From IMG/VR virus record IMGVR_UViG_3300034374_008628, positions 1 through 25,956 of that record: a stretch of 25,956 bases of DNA, one strand, 5' to 3'. Numbering within the stretch: the stretch's first letter is position 1; the number at the start of each line of letters is the position of its first letter. Below the pieces are notes generated by a model. The model made no database searches, was not told the DNA's origin, and saw only the letters and a program-made list of their open reading frames with translations. Made by a program: the position numbers and the translations under genes. This document shows positions 6,022 through 12,368 of this stretch, piece by piece. Source of the DNA: a virus.

Positions 6022-6744
6022 ATGAATGAAAATCAAACATCGTCAAGTGACGTAAGTAACCCAGCCACTTCAACTGAATCTACGACTACCCCACAGGGTA
6101 GCAGTGAGCCAGTAGAGGTACAACTGGAAAAAGTTAAAGCTAATAACGAGAAACTACTAGGTGAACTAATAGCTGCTCGTCAAAAAGATGCCGACATTGT
6201 TGAAAAAGCGAAGAGCTTTGAGAAACTGCTCAACACCTTAGAGCTCGACCCATCGAAAGATGTATTTCAGCAACTAGAAAGCCGCAAAAATGAACAGGTA
6301 TCTAAACAGCGTGAGACTATGACAGAGGCTGAGAAGCTCCGTGCAGACCTTGAAAGCACTCAATCCAAAGTGAATGAGTTGTTGGAACAGAACCGTGCAG
6401 AGCGTGAAAAGAATCTCAAAATGGGTCTAGATAACACAATTAGTGAGGTGCTGGGAAGTGCCGGAGTTAATGATAAAGGACGTGAACTAATCGCTACGTA
6501 CATTAAAAATGGACTACAGCGTGACGGGGATGACTTCTTTGCCCTTGACGGAGATACTAAGGTAAGCGTGTCTGAATACGCTGCTAAAGTAGCCGACAGT
6601 TTCCCAGAGTTTAAGAGTGCGACTGTTAAAAGCGGTAGTGGCTCTCAGACTCCAGCACGTATCACTGGTAAAGAGAAATTAAATCAAGCTATAGCCAAAG
6701 GAGATTACGCTTCAGCAATCGACAGCTTGATTAAGAGAAAATAA
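6022..6744 (+). CDS. Capsid scaffolding protein
   Basis: This 240-residue, highly charged protein directs assembly of the major capsid protein into a prohead and then leaves. The N-terminal 35 residues are Ser/Thr/Pro-rich and disordered (SSSDVSNPATSTEST). A long coiled coil follows (about residues 36-135, rich in Glu, Lys, Leu and Gln). The C-terminal part ends in a short basic helix (SAIDSLIKRK), where scaffolds typically bind capsid protein. GGAGG precedes the ATG. Its position between portal and major capsid genes is the usual one. No protease motif is seen. Confidence 0.87.
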   Translation: MNENQTSSSDVSNPATSTESTTTPQGSSEPVEVQLEKVKANNEKLLGELIAARQKDADIVEKAKSFEKLLNTLELDPSKDVFQQLESRKNEQVSKQRETMTEAEKLRADLESTQSKVNELLEQNRAEREKNLKMGLDNTISEVLGSAGVNDKGRELIATYIKNGLQRDGDDFFALDGDTKVSVSEYAAKVADSFPEFKSATVKSGSGSQTPARITGKEKLNQAIAKGDYASAIDSLIKRK

Positions 6745-6769
6745 ATTAAACTTTTAAGGAGTTTTAAAC

Positions 6770-7726
6770 ATGGCTTTTTATAATCATGATGCTAGACACT
6801 TACCTAATGCAGGTAGTTCTATTGTTGCGGACTTACCTCCGTACTTAAAAATGTTGGTTGAACTAGGTTCAGCTAAATACCCGTTCCTTGGACTTGCAGG
6901 TGGACTTAATGGTGCTAAAATTGCAAACGCTTGGGAATACGATATGTCTCAGACATTTGACCCAGGTGCTGGTGCTGATGTTAGTATTTCTGAAGATGCA
7001 GCTAAAACTGCTCCTTCTGCTACTTCTATCGCACGTGCCTTGAATAAAAACGTAGCGCAGATATTCCAACGCAAAGTCTCAGTTACTTATGCTCGTGAAT
7101 CTGACACAGCTGGTTTAACTAACCTGTCTACGGACGGTGCAAGTGCTTCTCCTGAGGCTTTCCAAATTCAAGGTGCTTTGGCTAAAATGTCAAGAGACTT
7201 TGGTTGGGCTGGTCTTAACGGGACTAAAGTTGTATCAACTGACTCAACTGTCGCTTACAAAACTGGTGGTATCATTGCTTCCGCAACCTCTCAGGTAGAT
7301 ACTGCTTCTAACAGCGTTATTGTTAAAGGTGACATCGACAATTTACTTGCTACAATGTTCGAAAATGGCGCAGAGTTCTCTGAGTCTATGACGATATTCT
7401 GTAATGCACGTAACAAAATAGTTCTTACAGACCTTTATGGTATCGCTGAACGTAACTTCTTTGTTGCTGGTATTTCTGTTGACCGTCTTATCACAGACTT
7501 TGGTGTATTCAACATCGTTATTGACCAGTCAATCGATGCTAACACTATCGTTGCTGCTGACATGAAATATGTAGCTCCAGTTATCCTACCATTCAAATCA
7601 AATGATATCCTAGTTGAAGAGCTTGCCAAAACTGGTGCGTCTTCTGACTATCAAATCTATGGTCAAATGGGTTGGTCTTTCACTGCACCTGAATTACACG
7701 GTGTTTTGACTATTACTCAACCATAA
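6770..7726 (+). CDS. Major capsid protein
   Basis: This 318-residue protein forms the head shell. AAGGAG with good spacing precedes the ATG, and codon use is noticeably regular, as expected for a highly expressed gene. Features such as NAWEYDMSQTF, FQRKVSVTYARESDTAGLTN and the helix ending DFGWAGLNGTK, followed by a Gly/Thr-rich beta region, resemble HK97-fold capsid proteins of the SU10-like group. It lies directly after the scaffold gene. A hairpin just after the stop (7748-7770) may trim or stabilise the mRNA so that capsid is made in excess over downstream neck proteins. Confidence 0.9.
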   Translation: MAFYNHDARHLPNAGSSIVADLPPYLKMLVELGSAKYPFLGLAGGLNGAKIANAWEYDMSQTFDPGAGADVSISEDAAKTAPSATSIARALNKNVAQIFQRKVSVTYARESDTAGLTNLSTDGASASPEAFQIQGALAKMSRDFGWAGLNGTKVVSTDSTVAYKTGGIIASATSQVDTASNSVIVKGDIDNLLATMFENGAEFSESMTIFCNARNKIVLTDLYGIAERNFFVAGISVDRLITDFGVFNIVIDQSIDANTIVAADMKYVAPVILPFKSNDILVEELAKTGASSDYQIYGQMGWSFTAPELHGVLTITQP

Positions 7727-7747
7727 TTCATAACTGGATAACTAAAA

Positions 7748-7770
7748 GGGAGAGGGGGTAACTCTCTCCC
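7748..7770 (+). terminator. Hairpin after the capsid gene (weak or partial terminator)
   Basis: GGGAGAG (7748-7754) pairs with CTCTCCC (7764-7770) around a 9-base loop, but no T-run follows (TATTCTTC). It is more likely an mRNA-stabilising or attenuating structure than a full stop. Confidence 0.5.
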
Positions 7771-7790
7771 TATTCTTCACGGAGGAAAAG

Positions 7791-8015
7791 ATGAAAGAAA
7801 TTAAAGATATAGAAAAGAGCCCAAAGGCTGAATCTAAACCAAAAGCAAAAGCTAAACCAGCTGCCCCTAAGAAATACTTCTTTGGTTGTGGTAACGCTAT
7901 CCGAGTTAAAGGCAGGGACATTGGTACTGTTATTGAAGGCAGACTTATCGTAGAAGGTGAGGAAGATGCTGAAATAGTGGCTAAGATATTGAACGCTCCT
8001 TTAAGGGAGTACTAA
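7791..8015 (+). CDS. Small protein of unknown function after the capsid gene
   Basis: This 74-residue protein has a Lys/Ala/Pro-rich flexible N-terminus (residues 9-27, KSPKAESKPKAKAKPAAPKK). A compact C-terminal half (YFFGCGNAIRVKGRDIGTVI) looks like a small beta fold. A strong GGAGG precedes the ATG. Proteins with a basic disordered arm next to the capsid gene are often capsid decoration or minor head proteins, but no family is recognised here. Confidence 0.72.
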   Translation: MKEIKDIEKSPKAESKPKAKAKPAAPKKYFFGCGNAIRVKGRDIGTVIEGRLIVEGEEDAEIVAKILNAPLREY

Positions 8016-8017
8016 GC

Positions 8018-8266
8018 ATGTTGGTTAATATTAAACGTGGCGACCAAAAACGCTCAGTAAGCGTAAGCCGTGCTACTAAACTTATTGCACAGGGTTGGTC
8101 TTTTGATGTAAACCTAGCGGCTGAGAAGATTGAAAAAGAATATGACTGTGGTTGTGAAGATAAAACAAAGGTTGAAGCTGAACAGCTAGTTTTAGATTTA
8201 GAGCCGGCAGAAGAAATAATTGAAGAGCCTATTATGGCTACAAAGAAAAAACGTAAAGGTAAGTAA
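8018..8266 (+). CDS. Small head-region protein of unknown function
   Basis: This 82-residue protein starts with a basic segment (VNIKRGDQKRSVSVSRATKLI), has a Cys-Gly-Cys (YDCGCED), an acidic middle (LDLEPAEEIIEE) and a very basic tail (MATKKKRKGK). GGGAG lies 8 bases before the ATG. That Shine-Dalgarno can pair with an upstream CTCC in a tiny hairpin. The gap to its neighbours is two bases on each side. It probably acts at the head or neck; no family was recognised. Confidence 0.7.
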   Translation: MLVNIKRGDQKRSVSVSRATKLIAQGWSFDVNLAAEKIEKEYDCGCEDKTKVEAEQLVLDLEPAEEIIEEPIMATKKKRKGK

Positions 8267-8268
8267 TC

Positions 8269-8709
8269 ATGGCTGAGCAGGATATAAAGTCGTTTATTGC
8301 TAAGCTTAATAGTGTCGCTATTGAGCCTATAGTAGGTAAGCGTTTTAATCAAGCTCTAGGTGCCGTGGCTGAGTTTTCTAAAACTACGAATCGTTTCGTA
8401 TCCAGAACAGGTAGGCTTATAACCTCGACACAAGGTAAAGCTACGGGTTTTGAAGGCAAGCTTTTCAACGAAGTATCCTATGCTGGGTATGTGCACGATG
8501 GCACTAAGCCCCACGTCATTAGACCTAAGAGCGCTAAGGCTCTAAAGTTTAAAGTGGGTGGGTCTACAGTGTATGCTAAGAAGGTGAATCATCCCGGATA
8601 TAAGGGTGACCCCTGGATAGAGAGAGCATGGAAGGCTAGGGAAAACGCAGTAATAAACTTTATTGAGCGCACTACCGTGAGTGATATTACCAAGGAGATG
8701 AGGCTATGA
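8269..8709 (+). CDS. HK97 gp10-like head-tail joining / tail completion protein
   Basis: This 146-residue protein shows the hallmark block of the HK97-gp10-like family. A basic N-terminal helix is followed by YAGYVHDGTKPHVIRPKS (about residues 71-88), a beta stretch ALKFKVGG, and VNHPGYKGDPWIERAW (about residues 106-121). These proteins sit at the neck and help attach the tail to the filled head. AAAGGTAAG precedes the ATG. The stop overlaps the next start (ATGA), giving translational coupling. Confidence 0.82.
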   Translation: MAEQDIKSFIAKLNSVAIEPIVGKRFNQALGAVAEFSKTTNRFVSRTGRLITSTQGKATGFEGKLFNEVSYAGYVHDGTKPHVIRPKSAKALKFKVGGSTVYAKKVNHPGYKGDPWIERAWKARENAVINFIERTTVSDITKEMRL

Positions 8710-9107
8710 GCCATGTGTTAAGTGTGGATGACTTTACGTCTCCTGATATAAAACCAAAAGTAACTGATGCTTATCTCTCTAGATGCGATAGACAGTACAA
8801 TTGGTTATTGAGATATTGGAGTATATCCCAAGACGATAAACCAGTAGACCCTGATACAGGTGTTGATGTTTTATCCCCAGAGGTTATGGAATATTTAATT
8901 AATTGGACCTCATATGTAATTTGTAAGGACAGAGTCAGCGTATCGTTGAGAGAAACTCAAAACGGTGCTATTGACGAAGACCCTTACTCAAAGATGATGG
9001 ATGTTTACCAAGCTGAGTATGAAAATTGGTTCGCAGTCATCACTAGAGAAGGAATTTTGAACGACTTTCCTGGTTCCCATAATAGTGCGGTTATTAATAG
9101 GAGCTAA
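8706..9107 (+). CDS. Probable neck/connector protein
   Basis: This 133-residue mostly helical protein is coupled by ATGA overlap to the gp10-like gene. It has several Trp and Tyr residues (NWLLRYWSI, LINWTSYVI) and a C-terminal helix (MMDVYQAEYENWFAVIT). Lying between a gp10-like protein and a tail-terminator-like protein, it is most likely a head-completion or adaptor protein stacked below the portal. The family is assigned only by context; the sequence signature is not diagnostic. Confidence 0.68.
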   Translation: MSHVLSVDDFTSPDIKPKVTDAYLSRCDRQYNWLLRYWSISQDDKPVDPDTGVDVLSPEVMEYLINWTSYVICKDRVSVSLRETQNGAIDEDPYSKMMDVYQAEYENWFAVITREGILNDFPGSHNSAVINRS

Positions 9108-9110
9108 GGT

Positions 9111-9533
9111 ATGTTGAACAAAATAGATAGTAAAATAGTAGAGAGTCTTACTAGTCTGGGTTACAATGTAGACCCACCTCTTAAGAATATCTCTGATTTA
9201 AGGGATGTGCCGGCTCCTGTAGCCCTCGTTAAGTATGGAACTGAGCTGCCAGACACGAGAAGTACTGCCCAATATTTTACTCAGACTATTCCAGTTGAAA
9301 TTCAGGTATATCCTGAATGCGATTGGTCTAATCTAAAAGAAAAGGCTTTCGAACAGGTCACTCTGATAAAGAAGTGGCTACAAGACTTTGATGATTTGGA
9401 GGATACAGTTATCGACCAAGAGTATCTAGGTTTTGAAATTATTGAAACAGGTGTTGAGCATATGCCGGGTGGAATTAGTGTTTTTATCGGTATCGTTTAC
9501 AGGCAGCGTAGGGATGACCCTTCTCGTTGCTAA
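9111..9533 (+). CDS. Probable tail terminator protein
   Basis: This 140-residue protein has the alternating helix-strand pattern of tail terminators such as lambda gpU and its relatives. An N-terminal helix (KIVESLTSLGY) is followed by strands around VALVKYGTELPD and IPVEIQVYP, a long helix (LKEKAFEQVTLIKKWLQDF) and C-terminal strands (GISVFIGIVYRQR). It caps the tail tube at its correct length and joins it to the neck. Its location just before the tail tube gene supports the call. Confidence 0.72.
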   Translation: MLNKIDSKIVESLTSLGYNVDPPLKNISDLRDVPAPVALVKYGTELPDTRSTAQYFTQTIPVEIQVYPECDWSNLKEKAFEQVTLIKKWLQDFDDLEDTVIDQEYLGFEIIETGVEHMPGGISVFIGIVYRQRRDDPSRC

Positions 9534-9566
9534 GAAAAATTTAAAATATAACTAGGAGTTATACTT

Positions 9567-10976
9567 ATGGCAAATCTTTGCTCCCCTAAAATTTACCGCA
9601 AAAGAGCGGTATATGGAAAACTCCAGACTGTATGTAATGAGCCCGTTGAGCTACTAGATACAGATGGTGGAATCCGTGTAGCAGTTGGACAAACTGCTGA
9701 CGCAGAAGTGGACATGTATGAACGTGATATTGCACGCTCTACGCTTACACCTCTTCCTGACGTTCCGGGTGCCGTTGTAGGTACTATGTCTTTCTCTAGT
9801 GAGCTAACTGGCTCAGGTGACTTAACTGTTCCTCCAGAGCATGACGTATACCTTAAAGCATGTGGCATGTCTCGTACTGACCTACAAGTAATTGAAATGG
9901 ACCTGACTGTTGACCTTGCTTATGGCGATGTTATCAACCAGCCGGCAGAAACTCCGGGACCTATTACAGCTACTGGTATCGTATATAAAGACGTTAAAGC
10001 TGGTACAGCTGTTAAGGTATTCGTATCTACTGCTGACACTTTTGCAGTATCGACTGCAACCTTCAAAGGTGACATTTCTATAGGTGACACTACAGCTACA
10101 GCTCAAACAGCTGGTGGTTTTGCATATACTCCAGACTCAGACAGCACAAACAACATTACGTTGATGTCTTTTGAGGATGGCTATGCTAAATCTATCTATG
10201 GTGCTACAGGTACTTGGTCTTATTCAGCTGACTCTTCTAACCCAGCTATCATTGAATTTACGTTCAACGGTGTTGTGTCTCAAGACTACAGCTTTACATT
10301 GGCTCCATACGCTGGTACTGAAATACCTAAAGGTGAACAGCTGACTGACGGTGCTGGTAAAGTAATCGAACTGCTACGTGCGCTTAAAGTTGGCGAGCAG
10401 GAAGTACTTTATACACGTATCTCAGGTGACGCTATCGTGGCCACAGACGTAATGACTGGTACTACTGGTTCCGCTACTGCTTTGACTAACGAGTTTAACG
10501 CTGGCTTCGGCACACGTTTAGCTCCGACTGACTCTGCTGGTAACGTATCCGAGCCTACATATTTCTCAACTCTTCCTCCAGTATTGCAAGATGCTCGCTT
10601 GAAAATTGGTGACTTTTCACCTATCTTCGGCAATGTGTCTGTAGATATTGCGAACGATGCTGTTGTACGTGTAGACGGTAATAGCCGTAATGGCTTGGTA
10701 GCTGGTTACATTACTAACCGCATGCCTACTGCTTCTGTAGACCCTGAGATGATTGACTCAACGGACATTGATTTGTACCGTGGTTGGTTCGAAGGTCAAG
10801 TTGGTACATTCCAACATAGAATCGGTAAATCGGATGGTAATACCATCGACCTATACTCACAAGGTGCTCAATACTCTAGCTTATCAGACGGTGAGCGTGA
10901 TGGTGTTGCGACTGTGACAGCTGAGATGAAATTAGTTGGTACTGACGATGACGAGCTCGTTTTAGTATTCACCTAA
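9567..10976 (+). CDS. Major tail tube protein with an inserted domain
   Basis: This 469-residue protein polymerises into the inner tail tube. The N-terminal part ends with the tube-type block GTMSFSSELTGSGDL...PPEHDVYLKACGMS (about residues 72-101). The C-terminal part (from about residue 340) has the matching beta strands, a turn NGLVAGYITNRMPT and RDGVATVTAEMKLVG. Between them, about residues 137-250 form a Thr/Ser/Gly-rich stretch that could be an Ig-like or decoration domain. That makes the protein roughly twice the length of minimal tube proteins. AGGAG precedes the ATG, and codon use suggests high expression. It is the last gene of the head unit, followed by three hairpins. Confidence 0.8.
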   Translation: MANLCSPKIYRKRAVYGKLQTVCNEPVELLDTDGGIRVAVGQTADAEVDMYERDIARSTLTPLPDVPGAVVGTMSFSSELTGSGDLTVPPEHDVYLKACGMSRTDLQVIEMDLTVDLAYGDVINQPAETPGPITATGIVYKDVKAGTAVKVFVSTADTFAVSTATFKGDISIGDTTATAQTAGGFAYTPDSDSTNNITLMSFEDGYAKSIYGATGTWSYSADSSNPAIIEFTFNGVVSQDYSFTLAPYAGTEIPKGEQLTDGAGKVIELLRALKVGEQEVLYTRISGDAIVATDVMTGTTGSATALTNEFNAGFGTRLAPTDSAGNVSEPTYFSTLPPVLQDARLKIGDFSPIFGNVSVDIANDAVVRVDGNSRNGLVAGYITNRMPTASVDPEMIDSTDIDLYRGWFEGQVGTFQHRIGKSDGNTIDLYSQGAQYSSLSDGERDGVATVTAEMKLVGTDDDELVLVFT

Positions 10977-10985
10977 ACAACATTG

Positions 10986-11020
10986 CCACCTAGTGGTAAT
11001 ATTCTCAACCTCCAGTGAGA
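10986..11020 (+). other. Two small hairpins downstream of the tail tube gene
   Basis: CCAC-CTA-GTGG (10986-10996) and TCTCA...TGAGA (11003-11020) lie between the tail tube stop and the terminator. They may protect the 3' end of this abundant mRNA. Confidence 0.4.
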
Positions 11021-11023
11021 GAG

Positions 11024-11050
11024 AAGGCAGTTCGCAAGAGCTGCCTTTTT
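11024..11050 (+). terminator. Terminator of the head/tail-tube unit
   Basis: AAGGCAGTTC (11024-11033) pairs with GAGCTGCCTT (11038-11047) over 10 bp with one G-U wobble. It closes on a GCAA tetraloop and is followed by T residues to 11050. It ends just before the stop of the convergent HNH gene. Confidence 0.93.
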
Positions 11051-11054
11051 CTGT

Positions 11055-11531
11055 TTAAGCTTTCTCTATGGACTCAACTTTATTTTTATAGGCTTGGTGG
11101 GCTTCTTGAGGAGTATCGTAGCTCCCTGCTATATAGGTACGTTTACCGTCTATATAGATATGGGCTCTGAATTTACCTTCCCATTGGAATACACCTTTAG
11201 GTAGTTTTAAACGTTTAGTCTTTTTAGGGGGACGGCTTACGACTTCTCTATTACATAAGTTCTCGAATCTATTGTCGTCTACAACACCATTGATGTGTTT
11301 TACATAACTGCCTGTACCTTTCAAGTCAAAACATAGTTGTATTAACTTATGGATACGGAACATTTTAGACTTATTTTGGTGAGACAACAATAACTTGGGA
11401 TAGCCGCATGGGTCCTTAGACTGCTTGAGGAGTTGGTTACGTTTTACGGATAAAACCTCTGGCTGGTAGTTATGGAATCGAATTTTGTAATTGGGATAGT
11501 TAGGGATATCAACCCAGTCGCTGTTTTTCAT
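11055..11531 (-). CDS. NUMOD4-HNH-AP2 homing-type endonuclease
   Basis: This 158-residue protein sits antisense between the head and tail units. It contains a NUMOD4 motif at the N-terminus (WVDIPNYPNYKI, residues 6-17). An HNH nuclease core has His61 in RIHKLIQLCF and His79/Asn87 in VKHINGVVDDNRFENL (residues 77-92). An AP2-type DNA-binding domain follows at the C-terminus (GVFQWEGKFRAHIYIDGKRT with IAGSYDTPQEAH). These domains together are typical of selfish homing endonucleases in phages, which nick DNA and promote their own copying. The start chosen has GGAG 6 bases upstream (an in-frame start at 11555 lacks one). It has its own sigma70-like promoter on the minus strand. Active-site residues look intact. 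Confidence 0.9.
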   Translation of the reverse strand: MKNSDWVDIPNYPNYKIRFHNYQPEVLSVKRNQLLKQSKDPCGYPKLLLSHQNKSKMFRIHKLIQLCFDLKGTGSYVKHINGVVDDNRFENLCNREVVSRPPKKTKRLKLPKGVFQWEGKFRAHIYIDGKRTYIAGSYDTPQEAHQAYKNKVESIEKA

Positions 11532-11618
11532 AATAAACTCCTTTATTATACTCAATTAAAAAATAAGGCAGCAAGTTGAGTTGACTTGTTTTCGGTGGCG
11601 AACCTAGCCTTGATTACT

Positions 11619-11646
11619 AATATAGACATTATCTATAAAAAGTCAA
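11619..11646 (-). promoter_or_regulatory. Sigma70-like promoter P6 for the HNH gene
   Basis: On the minus strand, TTGACT (11641-11646), a 16-base spacer and TATATT (11619-11624) give a predicted start near 11612 and a leader of about 80 bases. The surrounding bases (CTATATTAGT, then AAGG or GAGG) resemble promoter P2 at 566-595, consistent with a shared origin of the two control regions. Confidence 0.6.
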
Positions 11647-11650
11647 CCTT

Positions 11651-11804
11651 CTACTGGCTCTATGCTATTCTATTATTCTATGTAACTCTTTACTCTTATT
11701 CTTTTATTATTTTATACTCTACTTCTAAATCATCTAGAACATCAAGGACACAATAGTAAAATATCGTTGTAAGTCCTTGTAAAATAAGGACTTAAGGCTG
11801 TCCT
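11651..11804 (-). repeat. Right arm of the long imperfect inverted repeat
   Basis: Positions 11719-11804, read on the minus strand, match 241-326 at about 71 of 86 bases. Positions 11651-11669 match 375-393 perfectly. It contains a perfect 9-bp hairpin, TAAGTCCTT (11770-11778) with AAGGACTTA (11786-11794), equivalent to a differently paired stem in the left arm. Confidence 0.8.
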
Positions 11805-11878
11805 CTAGGACAGTTTCTACCACGGACATCTGTCCGTCATCTCTATTCAAGACGGACAGATTTTAGGGACAAAGGACA
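11799..11878. repeat. Cluster of GGACA/TGTCC boxes, right
   Basis: Boxes occur at 11799-11803, 11808-11812, 11822-11828, 11831-11837, 11852-11858, 11867-11871 and 11874-11878. CTGTCC-TCTA-GGACAG (11798-11813) is a perfect dyad and ACGGACA-TC-TGTCCGT (11822-11837) another. The unit is the same as in the left cluster, so both regions probably bind the same protein. Confidence 0.65.
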
Positions 11879-11903
11879 CTTTTCAGCTAATTGGTACACA
11901 AAA

Positions 11904-11931
11904 ACGGCTTTTACCTAGATATAACTATATT
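11904..11931 (+). promoter_or_regulatory. Candidate late promoter P5 for the tail unit
   Basis: ACGG (11904-11907), 15 bases and AACTATATTA (11923-11932) match P3 and P4. TTGGTAC boxes lie at 11891-11897 and 11933-11939, 42 bp apart as at P3. The predicted start is near 11938, about 30 bases before the tail chaperone gene. Confidence 0.7.
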
Positions 11932-11966
11932 ATTGGTACATATTGTTAACAAACTGGAGTAATACA

Positions 11967-12368
11967 ATGAAAATACTAGCATTAAACCCAAACACTGAGT
12001 TCGACTATGTCTTGGAGTCCCAACGTGACGACAAGAAACAAGACCAAATTATTTGGAAACTTAAAATGCTGTCAGCTAAAGAAGACGAGCTTCTTGATAA
12101 CGCATGGAGCCTTATGGATGGCGAGATGAAGCTAAACTTAGGTACACAGACTCGCTTGGCTTTAGATATCGGTTTAGTAGGAGTTGAGAACTTTTTCTAC
12201 GCTGACGGAACGCCAGTGACTATCGAGAGAAGTACACGCAAGATGCATGGCTTTGTACGCCAATTGACTGACGAAACCTTATCTGCTATCCCTAAAGAAG
12301 TACGTGGTGAGCTTGCTAAAGCTATCATGGAAGGCTCTCAGATAGGGGAAGAAGACGTAAAAAACTAA
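11967..12368 (+). CDS. Tail assembly chaperone (short, zero-frame product)
   Basis: This 133-residue protein is the short partner of a lambda G / GT-type pair. The pair coats the tape measure during tail assembly and recruits tube protein. It is mainly helical and charged (KLKMLSAKEDELLDNAWSL; LTDETLSAIPKEVRGELAKA). The ATG at 11967 has GGAG 8 bases upstream; an earlier in-frame start at 11943 has none. The gene ends ...GTA AAA AAC TAA, so the slippery heptamer A AAA AAC (12359-12365) directly abuts the stop. Its position before the tape measure gene is diagnostic. Confidence 0.87.
   Translation: MKILALNPNTEFDYVLESQRDDKKQDQIIWKLKMLSAKEDELLDNAWSLMDGEMKLNLGTQTRLALDIGLVGVENFFYADGTPVTIERSTRKMHGFVRQLTDETLSAIPKEVRGELAKAIMEGSQIGEEDVKN
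12359..12365 (+). promoter_or_regulatory. -1 ribosomal frameshift site A AAA AAC
   Basis: The heptamer sits in the correct zero-frame register (GTA AAA AAC) and is followed at once by TAA. After a -1 slip the frame stays open from 12365 to 12796. It fits the X XXY YYZ rule and is located where siphophages conserve this event. Confidence 0.88.

Larger units (their letters stand above)
11532..11966. other. 435-bp non-coding control region (right)
   Basis: No gene is seen. It contains the HNH gene's leader and promoter (minus strand, 11619-11646), the right arm of the long inverted repeat (11651-11804), two perfect hairpins (11770-11794 and 11798-11813), and a cluster of GGACA/TGTCC boxes (11799-11878). 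The tail-unit promoter P5 (11904-11931) with flanking TTGGTAC boxes closes the region. Confidence 0.7.

Noticed and set aside
11532-11555. Longer version of the HNH gene starting at 11555
   Set aside because: No ribosome binding site precedes it, whereas the ATG at 11531 has GGAG 6 bases upstream and begins right at the NUMOD4 motif.
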